The notes beneath the pieces were generated by a model, which was given only the letters and a program-made list of their open reading frames with translations, made no database searches and was not told the DNA's origin. Shown here piece after piece: positions 15,436 through 24,205 of a stretch of 64,000 nt of DNA. Source of the DNA: Hydrocarboniphaga sp. (GTDB taxonomy: Bacteria; Pseudomonadota; Gammaproteobacteria; Nevskiales; Nevskiaceae). The number at the start of each line of letters is the position of its first letter. The stretch's first letter is position 1. Where the stretch lies: positions 1 through 64,000 of the forward strand of contig NZ_JAQGNT010000025.1 in assembly GCF_028291725.1 (NCBI RefSeq). Direction: 5' to 3'. A program made the translations under genes and the position numbers.

Positions 15436-15903
15436 ATGGATTACTCACTCGCTGTTACCGATGTCGCGGATGAAGACATTCGCAAGGCGATCGTTGCGCC
15501 GCTGGTCGCCTACAACGAAAGCCAGGCCGGCCCGAGCCAGGGCCGTCCGCTCGTCGTTGTGGTTCGAGACTCCGCGAACGCTGCGATCGGCGGCTTGTGG
15601 GGCAGCACGGCTTATGGCTGGCTCTTCACCCAGCTGCTTGTCGTTCCGACAGAGTTGCGTGGCCAGGGAGTCGGCACGCAGATCATACGGCTCGCGGAGG
15701 CCGAAGCCGCCGCCCGCGGTTGCCACGGTGCATGGCTCGACACCTTCGAGTTTCAGGCGCGCGCGTTCTATGAACGTATCGGCTATGTCTGCTTCGGCGA
15801 ACTGCCGAATTACCCGGAAGGTTTTTCGCGATTCTTCATGAAGAAGGAGCTTTCCGCGCTCACGCCCGTAGGTCGGCATGCCCTTGCCGACGTCAGGCCC
15901 TGA
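15436..15903 (+). CDS. GNAT-family N-acetyltransferase
   Basis: This 155-residue GNAT fold has the acetyl-CoA motif A at LLVVPTELRGQGVGTQIIRL (R-x-x-G-x-G in the form RGQGVG), then EAAARGCHGAWLDTFEFQAR and FYERIGYVCFGELPNYPEGF. The layout is the common YhhY/RimI-like small acetyltransferase. The last ten or so residues (after LSALTPV) are encoded by the left arm of an intergenic repeat, so the original stop codon was probably displaced by the repeat. Substrate unknown. Confidence 0.85.
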   Translation: MDYSLAVTDVADEDIRKAIVAPLVAYNESQAGPSQGRPLVVVVRDSANAAIGGLWGSTAYGWLFTQLLVVPTELRGQGVGTQIIRLAEAEAAARGCHGAWLDTFEFQARAFYERIGYVCFGELPNYPEGFSRFFMKKELSALTPVGRHALADVRP

Positions 15904-15947
15904 CTACGCGTCGAAGGTACACGTCGGCAAAGGCATGCCGACCTACG
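15867..15947. repeat. Intergenic inverted repeat, family A
   Basis: This copy has GGTCGGCATGCCCTTGCCGA in the left arm and a matching right arm ending TACG at 15947. The left arm is read as the end of the GNAT gene. Confidence 0.8.
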
Positions 15948-15985
15948 AGCGGTTCCCGTCAAGGCAGTGCCGTTCTGGCCGCTGC

Positions 15986-16966
15986 TTATCGGGATGCCTG
16001 CTCCGCACTGGCAACTTGAACTCTGCAGATGAACGATGCCGGGTCCGCCGATTTGCCATCGGTCCCGGGTGTGCGCGGGGCGGGAGCGATGCCGATGTGG
16101 CTCAGATCGAGGCAGGCGCTGAGTTTGTTGCGGGAGGCGGCGCGTCGCATCGGGATCGGTTTCGCCGGCGTTTGCACGAGAACAGGGCTGGCGAGCTTCG
16201 TCACATGCTCATCGGTCGCCGAACGCAGGGCTTCGTAGTATTGGCGCACGCCGGCGACGTAGCCGACCGCCTCGTCGCCGCGGGCGTAGCCATAGCGCGT
16301 CTGTGAATACCACCGCGGCTCGGCGAGCAGCGGCAGCGTGTCGCGGACGTCGGCCCAGCGGTCGGGATCGCCGCCGCGCATCGCGGTCAGCGTGCGCGCA
16401 TCGAGCAGATGCCCGAGGCCCTGGTTGTATGCGGCGAGCGCCATCGCAATGCGGTCCGGGCCGCGGATCTGCTGCGGCAACCGGCGCAAGATCAGCGCCA
16501 GCAGGCGCGAGCCGCCGTGGATGCTTTGCACCGCGTCTTCGCGATCGTCCACTTTCAGCAGGGCCGCAGTTTCGTTGGTGAGCATCATCAGCCCGCGTAC
16601 GCCGGTGGGGCTGACGGCCTGCGGGTTCCAGCGCGACTCCTGGTAACCGATCGCCGCGAGCAGTTGCCAATCGACGCCGGAGCGCTCGGCCGCTTCGCGA
16701 AAATGATCGCGGTACTGCGGCAGCAGGAGCCGCACGTCGCCCTGGAAGCTGCTGTGCACGACGCCCGGTGGCGGCGCGCAGGACGCGCCGGGGCAAGTCC
16801 AATCGAGGTTCGCCAGGCGCGACAGCGCATCCTGCACGGTTTGGGTGCACAGCAGGCTGCCAGACACGATCACGACCGTGGTCCACCGCACCAGCCAGCG
16901 CCCGCGCGTGTCCACCTCGAGATCCATCGACCGGTGGATAGGTGGGTAACTGGGTTCCGTGTCCAT
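15986..16966 (-). CDS. Lytic transglycosylase (SLT family), membrane-anchored
   Basis: A protein of about 326 residues is read from ATG 16966 with GGAAGCGG upstream. One hydrophobic segment near residues 28-48 (RWTTVVIVSGSLLCTQTV) anchors it or acts as a signal. The SLT domain follows: LLAAIGYQESRWNPQAVSPT with the catalytic Glu in ESRWNP, then GVRGLMMLTNETA and MALAAYNQGLGHLLDAR. It cleaves the MurNAc-GlcNAc bond of peptidoglycan with anhydro-ring formation, as in MltF-type enzymes. An intrinsic-terminator-like hairpin lies in its probable leader at 17042-17084. Confidence 0.9.
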   Translation of the reverse strand: MDTEPSYPPIHRSMDLEVDTRGRWLVRWTTVVIVSGSLLCTQTVQDALSRLANLDWTCPGASCAPPPGVVHSSFQGDVRLLLPQYRDHFREAAERSGVDWQLLAAIGYQESRWNPQAVSPTGVRGLMMLTNETAALLKVDDREDAVQSIHGGSRLLALILRRLPQQIRGPDRIAMALAAYNQGLGHLLDARTLTAMRGGDPDRWADVRDTLPLLAEPRWYSQTRYGYARGDEAVGYVAGVRQYYEALRSATDEHVTKLASPVLVQTPAKPIPMRRAASRNKLSACLDLSHIGIAPAPRTPGTDGKSADPASFICRVQVASAEQASR

Positions 16967-17041
16967 ATCCGCTTCCCTAAAGCCCCGATGTCTCCCTCGT
17001 ACACAGCGGGGGAGCACTGCGATCGGTCCGGGCGGCGCAAC

Positions 17042-17084
17042 AAAAAAGGCGTCTGGTCCGAGGAAAAACCTCGGGCCAGACGCC
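17042..17084 (-). terminator. Intrinsic terminator or leader attenuator on the minus strand
   Basis: Arms GGCGTCTGGTCCGAGG (17048-17063) and CCTCGGGCCAGACGCC (17069-17084) form a 16-bp stem with one G-T-type mismatch and a 5-nt loop. Read on the minus strand it is followed by six T. No minus-strand gene lies immediately upstream, so it is either a leader attenuator of the transglycosylase or a leftover terminator. Confidence 0.65.
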
Positions 17085-17240
17085 TTCGTCCGGGTGTTCG
17101 CCACGCCCATCGTTGGGTGCGGCGATCGATGCAGCAATAAGTTGTGGGTTCAGCCGGCCGCAAACACTGTGCCAGCACCCGACTTTTGTGCCGCACCCAG
17201 GTAAAGTTCAAAAACCGCGTGGAATAGGACGTCCATCGAC

Positions 17241-18197
17241 ATGAGCATGATCCGGATGCGACGGCTCGGAATGCCGGTTTTGATCGCAATCGCGGCGGCG
17301 CTGCTGCCGCACTTCGCATCCGCGGCGCCGGCCGCAGGCCAGGCGGAGCAGGCCTCTGCGGGACGACAGACCCTGGTTCATGACGGCATCGAGCGGCACT
17401 ACCTGCTGCGCGTGCCCGCCGACCTGAGGCCGGACAAAGGGCGCGTACCGCTGGTGTTGGTACTGCACGGCGGCGGCGGCAATGCCGACAACGCCGAAAC
17501 CATGACCGGCTTCACCGCCAAGGCTTCGAAGGAGGGCTTCATCGTCGCCTATCCCGAAGGCAGCGGCCGGCTGAAGGGCCGGCTGCTGACCTGGAACGCC
17601 GTGCATTGCTGCGGTTACGCGATGGAAAAGCAGGTCGACGATGTCGGCTTCATCAATGCGCTGATCGACAAGCTCACGCAGAGCTACCCGATCGACACCG
17701 GGCGCATCTATGCGACGGGCATGTCCAACGGCGGCATGATGACGCACCGCCTCGGCATCGCCCTCTCCGGCCGGCTGGCGGCGATCGTGCCCGTGGTCGC
17801 GACTGTATTCGGCGACGAGCCGCAGCCCGCCGGTCCGCTGTCGGCGCTGATGATCAACGGGGCGCTCGACCAAAACGTGCCGAACGCCGGCGGCGCCCCC
17901 GGCGGGCGCGGCGCCAGCGCCTGGGATGGAATGCCGGCGCGACCGATGCTCGACCAAGCCAGGTTCTGGGCAGCAGCCGATGCCTGCGCCTCGCCGCCGC
18001 AACAGATCGACCAGGCCACGACCACGCAGTGGCGGTATACGTGCCCGGGCGGCAAGGCCGTCGAGCTCTACCTGGTCAAGGACAACGGCCACGCCTGGCC
18101 CGGAGGCCAGCCCGGCAGCCGTCGCGGCGACACGCCCAGCCAGTCCCTGAATGCGACCGATCTGATCTGGGCGTTTTTCCAGGCGCATCCGAAGTGA
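17241..18197 (+). CDS. Secreted PHB-depolymerase/LpqC-type esterase
   Basis: This 318-residue protein has an N-terminal signal peptide (residues 1-28, ending FASAA). It is an alpha/beta hydrolase of the esterase PHB-depolymerase family. The oxyanion region is VPLVLVLHGGGGNADNAETM, the nucleophile elbow is YATGMSNGGMM (Ser of G-x-S-x-G), and the catalytic His lies in DNGHAWPGG near the C-terminus. Family members hydrolyse polyhydroxyalkanoates, feruloyl or acetyl-xylan esters. Which of these it uses is not determined. ATG 17247 is an alternative start. Confidence 0.85.
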   Translation: MSMIRMRRLGMPVLIAIAAALLPHFASAAPAAGQAEQASAGRQTLVHDGIERHYLLRVPADLRPDKGRVPLVLVLHGGGGNADNAETMTGFTAKASKEGFIVAYPEGSGRLKGRLLTWNAVHCCGYAMEKQVDDVGFINALIDKLTQSYPIDTGRIYATGMSNGGMMTHRLGIALSGRLAAIVPVVATVFGDEPQPAGPLSALMINGALDQNVPNAGGAPGGRGASAWDGMPARPMLDQARFWAAADACASPPQQIDQATTTQWRYTCPGGKAVELYLVKDNGHAWPGGQPGSRRGDTPSQSLNATDLIWAFFQAHPK

Positions 18198-18246
18198 TGG
18201 CAGACATAGCAGCGCATCTACCCATCATCCCGCCGGCGTGTAGCGT

Positions 18247-18325
18247 GTAGGTTGGGGTGAGCGCAGCGAACCCCAACATGAAGTCCGCGCCGATGTTGGG
18301 GTTCGCTGCGCTCACCCCAACCTAC
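18247..18325. repeat. Intergenic inverted repeat, family B
   Basis: GTAGGTTGGGGTGAGCGCAG at the left and its complement at the right end form a stem of about 33 bp. A second copy lies at 37570-37647. Confidence 0.85.
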
Positions 18326-18416
18326 TGCCTTGTTGAGCCATTCGCATTCGTCGCGTGATGCAGGCTTCGGTCGGCACGACAACCAGCATCGGCGTGTTGG
18401 TCTACAGGAGATTTTT

Positions 18417-18686
18417 ATGTGCCGGAACATCCGAACCCTGTTCAACTTCGAGCCGCCGGCAACGGACGACGAGATTCGCGCTGCATCGCTGCAGTTCGTG
18501 CGCAAGCTCAGCGGCTTCAACGCGCCGTCGAAGCTCAACGAAGCCGCGTTCAATCACGCGGTGGACCAGGTCAGCGCGGCGGCGGAAGCGCTGATCCGCT
18601 CGCTGATCACGCTGGCGCCGCCCAAGGATCGCGAGATCGAGCGCGCCCGCGCCGCGGCGGAATCGGCGAAGCGATTTGTACGCTAA
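18417..18686 (+). CDS. DUF2277 family protein
   Basis: This 89-residue protein is read from ATG 18417 behind a CAGGAG ribosome binding site. MCRNIRTLFNFEPPATDDEI at the start and ASLQFVRKLSGFNAPSKLNE are the DUF2277 hallmarks. It is a small helical cytosolic protein conserved in many proteobacteria and actinobacteria, with no known function. Length fits the family. Confidence 0.9.
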   Translation: MCRNIRTLFNFEPPATDDEIRAASLQFVRKLSGFNAPSKLNEAAFNHAVDQVSAAAEALIRSLITLAPPKDREIERARAAAESAKRFVR

Positions 18687-18764
18687 GGCGATGCCTCCGC
18701 TGCGTTTGGCCGGGTATGGGCCTTGCGACACACTCCGCCTCTTGAACCTCATTGCGAGTAGTGC

Positions 18765-20219
18765 ATGCATCTGAATCGTCTGCTGTCGCCTGTCGCTGCT
18801 GTTTTGCTGGCCGCCGGTTCGGGCGGGGCGCTCGCGCAAACCACCTCAGCTGCCGATGCGCCGGCCGTCGACATCGCGACGCTGGAACGCATCCGCGACG
18901 CCGCGATGAGCAGCGACTTCGCCTGGCAGACGCTGTCGAATCTTGCCGACAAGGTTGGCCCACGTCTGTCGGGTTCCGCGGGTGCGGAGGCCGCCGTCAC
19001 GCAGGTATCCGACGCGATGAAGGCGGCCGGTCTCACCGTGACACTGCAGCCGGTCAAGGTGCCGCACTGGGTGCGCGGCGAAGAGCGCGCCGAACTCGTC
19101 GAATACGCAGGCCGGCCGCAAGGCATCACCCAGCCGCTGCATCTGACCGCGCTCGGCGGCTCGTCCGCGACGCCCGCCAAAGGCCTGGTCGCGCCGGTGT
19201 TGATCGTGCACAGCGTCGCCGAGCTGAAGACGCGCGCTGCAGAAGCCAAGGGCAGGATCGTGCTGATCAGCGTGGCCTTCGATCAAAACCTCGCCGACAA
19301 CGGCCAGTCCGGCCAGGCCTATGGCCAGGCGGGCGAGCCGCGCTTCATCGGGCCGGCGGTGGCGGCCGGTTTCGGCGCCGCGGCGACGCTGGTGCGTTCG
19401 GTCGGCGGCGCCAACTATCGCTTGCCGCATACGGGTGCGACCAAGTGGGAAGACGGCGGCAAGCAGATCCCGGCCGCCGCGCTCAGCGCGGAGGATGCGA
19501 TGCTGATCGAACGTCTCGCCGCACAGGGCCCGGTGACGATGAAGCTGCTGCTGACGCCGAAGACGCTGCCCGACGCCGACAGCCACAATGTGCTCGCCGA
19601 CGTGCCCGGCCGCGAGCGGCCCGATGAAGTCGTGATCGTGTCCGGCCATCTGGACTCCTGGGATCTGGGCACCGGCGCGATGGACGACGGCATGGGCGTG
19701 GCCGCGGCGATGGGCGCGGTGCAGGTCTTGAAGTCGTTGGGCATCACGCCGCGCCGCACGGTGCGGGCGATTGCGTGGATGAACGAGGAAAACGGCGGGC
19801 GCGGCGGCAAGGCTTATTTCGAATCGGTGAAGGACAGCATCGCGACGCAGTCGGCCGCAATCGAAAGCGACTTCGGCCTGGCCGGCCCGCTCGGCATCAG
19901 CGGCGCGATCAGCGATGCGCAGATGAAGCTGCTGGCACCGGTGGGCATGGTGCTGCGCGGTATCGGCGCCGGCGTGCAGGACACGCGCGGCGGCGAAGCG
20001 GGCGCGGACATCGCACCGCTGCAGATCGCCGGTGTGCCGGGCTTTGCGCCGCTGGTCGATGGCCGCCATTATTTCGATCTGCACCACACCGCCGCCGACA
20101 CGCTCGACAAGATCGACCCGCAGGCGCTGCGCCGGCAGACCGCGGTGCTGGCGGTGCTCGCGTATTACCTCGCCGAAATGCCGCAGCCGCTGGACCGCGC
20201 GCCGATCGAGGGGCGTTAG
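18765..20219 (+). CDS. Secreted M28-family zinc peptidase
   Basis: This 484-residue protein has a signal peptide (1-24, ending GALAQ). A PA-type insert lies in the first half. The M28 catalytic domain carries the zinc ligands and base in order: VSGHLDSWDLGTGAMDDGMG (His, then Asp), AWMNEENGGRGG (the Glu pair), and SDFGLAG and FDLHHTAADTLDKID (Asp and the final His). It should be an exported aminopeptidase or carboxypeptidase related to the plasma glutamate carboxypeptidase group. Complete. Confidence 0.92.
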   Translation: MHLNRLLSPVAAVLLAAGSGGALAQTTSAADAPAVDIATLERIRDAAMSSDFAWQTLSNLADKVGPRLSGSAGAEAAVTQVSDAMKAAGLTVTLQPVKVPHWVRGEERAELVEYAGRPQGITQPLHLTALGGSSATPAKGLVAPVLIVHSVAELKTRAAEAKGRIVLISVAFDQNLADNGQSGQAYGQAGEPRFIGPAVAAGFGAAATLVRSVGGANYRLPHTGATKWEDGGKQIPAAALSAEDAMLIERLAAQGPVTMKLLLTPKTLPDADSHNVLADVPGRERPDEVVIVSGHLDSWDLGTGAMDDGMGVAAAMGAVQVLKSLGITPRRTVRAIAWMNEENGGRGGKAYFESVKDSIATQSAAIESDFGLAGPLGISGAISDAQMKLLAPVGMVLRGIGAGVQDTRGGEAGADIAPLQIAGVPGFAPLVDGRHYFDLHHTAADTLDKIDPQALRRQTAVLAVLAYYLAEMPQPLDRAPIEGR

Positions 20220-20625
20220 GCGCAACTCGCGGCGCAAGCGCAGACCGTAGGGCGGGTCGTGACCCGCCGCTTTCCTCGGGGACATCAAAACGGCGGGTCA
20301 CGACCCGCCCTACGGTCTGTGCAAGGTTCATGGAGGGATGAGGGCTGAGGTTTGCGCGGATTCCAAGTCCCTCATCCGCCCCTTCGAGGCAGCATCGAAC
20401 GCAGCGAAAAGGATCACAAGGCTCGCCTAAGCCTTAATCGCCGCTGCGCAGCGGCGTATCGCCAGCCAGCCTGATTCGCTGCATTGCCAAAAATTAATTT
20501 TTGCCACCTCTCGATCCGGCGCGCCGCGTCATGGCGGCGCGCGCGGGAGATCGCTGCGCCGATTTCACGGAATTGAAATAAGCCCGGCTTACGGTCGCGC
20601 GCCGACCTCGAAGGGAGCGCCACCC
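20220..20625. other. Gene-free stretch
   Basis: It contains the inverted repeat at 20242-20318 and, before the next gene, no recognisable element besides an AT-rich patch near 20490-20505 that could be a promoter for the phosphoesterase gene. Confidence 0.5.
20242..20318. repeat. Intergenic inverted repeat, family C
   Basis: AGACCGTAGGGCGGGTCGTG at the left is matched by its complement at the right, with a loop of about 20 bases. Related units with GTAGGGCGGG arms lie at 41531-41608. Confidence 0.85.
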
Positions 20626-21735
20626 ATGAAAAGAATACTCACCGCAGTGCTGCTGTTCGCCAGCGCCGCATCTGCGTACGCCGCACAACCCGCCGGCACC
20701 CAGAACGAGGCACGTTCCAAGCGTCCGATCACCATCGCGGTGTTCGGCGACTGGCCCTACAACCAGCTGCTGCTCGACAACGCGCCGCTGCTGATCAACT
20801 CGATCAACTCCGACAAAGCCGTCAGTCAGGTCGTCCATGTCGGCGACATTCACTCCGGCAGCATGGCCTGCACCAGCGCCGGCATCCTGCCGCCGATCAC
20901 GACGTCGAACCCGGGCTGGAACCAGACGATCTACTACCAGTTTCAGCAGTTCAACGATCCGTTTGTTTACACGCCCGGCGACAACGAGTGGACCGACTGC
21001 CACAAGAGCAAGCAGTTCAGCAGCGGCGCGCCGCTCAAAGAATTGGCGAGCGTGCGCAGCCTGTTCTTCGCCAAGGCCGGCAGCACGCTCGGCCAGCATG
21101 AGAAGCAGGTGCTGAGCCAGGCCAAGCACTACGACCCGGCCTACCCCAGCGACGCGCACTACGTCGAGAATGTGATGTGGGAAGACAACGACGTGGTGTT
21201 CGCCACGTTCAACATGCCGGGCGGCTCCAACAACGACACCGTGCCGTGGACCGGCATCTTCGCCGATCCGGCCGCGCAGTCGCAGGAAGTCGCCGAGCGC
21301 AGCGCCGCCGACATGCATTGGCTGCAGTACAGCTTCGATCGCGCGATTGCGGACCATGCCAGCGCTGTTGTGGTGATACTGCAGGCGAATATGTGGGACC
21401 CCGAAGCCACCGCCTCGGGTGGCGCCGGGCTCGATCAGTACACGCCGTTCGTGCAGGAGTTGGCCGATCTCAGCGTCAGCTTCGGTCGCCCGGTCCTGCT
21501 GCTCAATGGCGACACGCACGTCTACGAGGAAGACCAGCCGCTGGCCGATCCGACCAGCACCACGGGCATGATCCACGATACGCAGCCGGTGCCCAACCTC
21601 ACGCGGATCACCGTGCAGGGTTCCACCACGGCGCCCTCGGAATGGCTGCGGCTGACCATCGACCCGCGCAGCGCCGATGTCTTCAGCTGGACCAACGTGC
21701 CCTATTGCACCGACCCGCTGACGAGCTGCCAGTAG
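20626..21735 (+). CDS. Secreted metallophosphoesterase-like protein
   Basis: This 369-residue protein has a signal peptide (1-20, ending YAAQ) and a GAAGGGAG ribosome binding site. The order TIAVFGDWPYN, QVVHVGDIHSG, YTPGDNEWTDC and LLLNGDTHVY reproduces the calcineurin-like motifs D-x-x, G-D-x-H, G-D-N-E and G-D-x-H of metallophosphoesterases, so two metal ions can be bound. A cysteine-containing C-terminus (PYCTDPLTSCQ) fits an exported protein. Substrate unknown. Confidence 0.75.
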   Translation: MKRILTAVLLFASAASAYAAQPAGTQNEARSKRPITIAVFGDWPYNQLLLDNAPLLINSINSDKAVSQVVHVGDIHSGSMACTSAGILPPITTSNPGWNQTIYYQFQQFNDPFVYTPGDNEWTDCHKSKQFSSGAPLKELASVRSLFFAKAGSTLGQHEKQVLSQAKHYDPAYPSDAHYVENVMWEDNDVVFATFNMPGGSNNDTVPWTGIFADPAAQSQEVAERSAADMHWLQYSFDRAIADHASAVVVILQANMWDPEATASGGAGLDQYTPFVQELADLSVSFGRPVLLLNGDTHVYEEDQPLADPTSTTGMIHDTQPVPNLTRITVQGSTTAPSEWLRLTIDPRSADVFSWTNVPYCTDPLTSCQ

Positions 21736-21762
21736 GCGTGCCGGTTCGAATCAGCCTTCGAT

Positions 21763-22185
21763 TCAGGCCTGGAGCGCCGCGATGATTTTCTCGGCGTGCG
21801 CTTTGATCTTTGCCGGATCGCCCATCTTCGCGGCGTGCATCACCAGCGGTGTCTTCTCGTAGCGCGGGATCACATGGAAGTGCAGGTGCGGCACGGTCTG
21901 GCCGGCCACCGGGCCGTTGGCTTGAATGACCTGGATGCCGGCGCAGTTCAGCGCCTTGTGCACCGCCAATGCGATCTGTCGAGTGACCCTGATGCAGGCC
22001 ATCGTGCTGGCCTCGGACAGCTCCAGGATCGTCACCGCCGCTTCCTTGGGGATGATCAGCGCATGGCCGTCGGACTGCGGCATGATGTCCATGAAGGCCA
22101 GCGTCTGCTCGTCCTCGTACAGCTTGAAGCAGGGCAGCTCGCCGCGAAGAATTTTGGCGAAAGGGTTCTGCGGGTCGTAGGTCAT
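21763..22185 (-). CDS. HIT-family nucleotide-binding protein
   Basis: This 140-residue HIT fold begins MTYDPQNPFAKILRGELPCF, continues DIMPQSDGHALIIPKEAAVT, and has the catalytic histidine triad HLHFHVI (H-x-H-x-H). Members hydrolyse AMP derivatives such as adenosine 5'-phosphoramidate or act on dinucleotides. ATG 22185 fits the family start. It is convergent with the phosphoesterase gene. Confidence 0.92.
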   Translation of the reverse strand: MTYDPQNPFAKILRGELPCFKLYEDEQTLAFMDIMPQSDGHALIIPKEAAVTILELSEASTMACIRVTRQIALAVHKALNCAGIQVIQANGPVAGQTVPHLHFHVIPRYEKTPLVMHAAKMGDPAKIKAHAEKIIAALQA

Positions 22186-22315
22186 GATGTCCGAGCTCTG
22201 ATGGTGGGGAGTTTTTATTGCGACGGGCGACGCCGGTCGACACCATGCGCAGCCGTCATCTGCCCGTCAAGCGTGCTTCGTAGAGTGCCCCGGCCAACTA
22301 TGCCAGGGAAGACGC

Positions 22316-23716
22316 ATGAGCCTTCAGAAAAAGCATTTTGTGTTGTGCGGCACCGCAGCCGTGCTGCTTGCTGTGAGCCTGTTGTCCGCCTGCCACGACA
22401 ACGGCAGCGGCGGCGACGATACCGCGCCGCTGCCGACGCTCGACGGCTCGGTGCCGCTGGTCATCGGTCACCGCGGCCTGCCCGGGCTCTATCCGGAAGA
22501 GACGCAGCCGGCCTATGAGAACGCGGCCGATGCCGGTGCCGATTCGCTGGAAGAAGATCTGCACCTGAGCAAGGACTGTGTGCTGGTCGCGCGCCACAAT
22601 CCCTGGCTCAGCGACAACACCACGATCGCCGAAGTCGCGGAGTCGGTGCCCGAAGTCGCCGCGCGCAAGCGCACCGTGCCCGGCGTGCTGGTCAACGTGA
22701 CTTATGACGTCGCGGTGTACGGCGGCCCGGCGCAGTACCTGAGCGACCTCACCGATCCGGCCGATCCGAAATCCGTGCTGAAATCGCTGATCGTTGACGG
22801 CGAGGATCACACCGGCGACTGGTCCATCACCGACTTCACGCTGGCCGAACTCAAGCAGTGGGTATACGGCACCACCTTTGATGATCGCGCCGAGCGCCCG
22901 ACCGCACTCAATGGTGTCTACCCGGTGCTGAGCTTCCAGGAGATCATCGACATCGCCAAGGCCAAGAGCAGCTCGCTGAAGCGCACGATTACGGTGTATC
23001 CGGAGAGCAAGAATCCGTACTGGAACAACCAGCAGGCGCTGGCCAATGGCTGCGGCGCTGCCGGCAGCACGCATCCGTTCGAAGACGCGATCGTCAAGAT
23101 CATCAACGACAACGGTCTGAACAGCGTCGATGCGCCGATCATGGTGCAGAGCTTCGATCCGGCGAGCCTGAAGTATCTGCGCTCGGCGGGTTTGAAGACG
23201 CGGCTGGTGCAGCTGGTCGACGGCAACGCGGTCGACTACAAGACCGGCGCGATGATTTACCAGACCGACGACGTCTACAACTTCGTCGACGGCCGTCCGT
23301 ACAGCTGGACGCTGGCCGGCGACCCGCGCTATTTCGGCGTGATGCTGACGCCCGAGGGCCTGGCCGAGATCAAGACCTATGCCGACGGCATCGGCCCCTG
23401 GAAGCCGCAGGTAATGTCCTGGACGATCTCGCCGTTCCCGGCGACCGGCGCCGACGGCACCCCATTCAACTGCACGCTCGCCGACGTCAACAAGGTGACG
23501 CCGACCCGCCTGATCGCGGACGCGCATGCAGCCGGCCTGTTCGTGCACAGCTACACCTTCCGCGACGAGACCCGCTATCTGCCGGGCGCGTACATGGGCG
23601 ACCCGAAAGCCGAGTTCATCCAGTTCTTCAAGGCCGGCATCGACGGCGTATTCACCGACTTCGCCAACACCGGCTTCGCGGCGCGAGCGGAGTATCTGGA
23701 CGAAGTCGGGAACTAA
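22316..23716 (+). CDS. Glycerophosphodiester phosphodiesterase, lipoprotein
   Basis: This 466-residue protein has a lipoprotein signal (residues 1-26, lipobox LLSAC). The GDPD barrel starts VPLVIGHRGLPGLYPEETQP with the catalytic HR and E-x-T. It continues GADSLEEDLHLSKDCVLVAR (E-x-D) and H at ARHNPWL, and has a C-terminal strand IDGVFTDFANTG. This is the arrangement of the periplasmic GlpQ type, longer than UgpQ. It would release sn-glycerol 3-phosphate from phospholipid head groups. Confidence 0.9.
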   Translation: MSLQKKHFVLCGTAAVLLAVSLLSACHDNGSGGDDTAPLPTLDGSVPLVIGHRGLPGLYPEETQPAYENAADAGADSLEEDLHLSKDCVLVARHNPWLSDNTTIAEVAESVPEVAARKRTVPGVLVNVTYDVAVYGGPAQYLSDLTDPADPKSVLKSLIVDGEDHTGDWSITDFTLAELKQWVYGTTFDDRAERPTALNGVYPVLSFQEIIDIAKAKSSSLKRTITVYPESKNPYWNNQQALANGCGAAGSTHPFEDAIVKIINDNGLNSVDAPIMVQSFDPASLKYLRSAGLKTRLVQLVDGNAVDYKTGAMIYQTDDVYNFVDGRPYSWTLAGDPRYFGVMLTPEGLAEIKTYADGIGPWKPQVMSWTISPFPATGADGTPFNCTLADVNKVTPTRLIADAHAAGLFVHSYTFRDETRYLPGAYMGDPKAEFIQFFKAGIDGVFTDFANTGFAARAEYLDEVGN

Positions 23717-24205
23717 AGCGGCAGCGGTTCATCGCCTACCCAATACGGCGACACATTGACTCCGACACGACGATGCAATTTTTCTGCTCCTTCCCCCGCT
23801 TGCGGGGGAAGGCTGGGATGGGGGCGGACGATAGCGCCGCGCCTTCACGCCCCCTCCGCGGTCGGCTTCGGTCGCGACACTGCTAAATCCAACGTGGACG
23901 CTGCCGCGCAACTGGCAGACGAACCAGTTACTTGCTCGCCCTTGGTTTCGAATGCCAAACCGGTAAAGCGAGCTGGTAGTGAGAGGTAATCCACAAAGAT
24001 CAAGCATCACAGTGTTACAAAAAGTTGCGCCATGTAATGCCGAGCCCGTACCTTTCTTGCCTTGAGCGCCAATCTTTGGCGCTGGCAGGAAAAAATGGGG
24101 CGCCGGATGTCTATCGTCAATGGTGGTCGCTGGCCTATCGTTGTCGATAAAGCCGCATTGCCCGGAGCCCCGACGCGACGTGCAACTTGGCTGAGTCCCC
24201 TCTTG
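23717..24205. other. Long intergenic region with family D repeat and small hairpin
   Basis: A partial copy of the family D repeat (CCTTCCCCCGCTTGCGGGGG) lies at 23791-23830. An 8-bp perfect hairpin AGCGCCAATCTTTGGCGCT lies at 24066-24084. An in-frame ATG at 24107 could extend the next gene, but a signal peptide is best explained by 24206. No other gene is seen. Confidence 0.5.

Noticed and set aside
18846-20288. 480-codon minus-strand frame opposite the M28 peptidase
   Set aside because: Shadow of a complete peptidase gene with signal peptide and zinc ligands on the plus strand.
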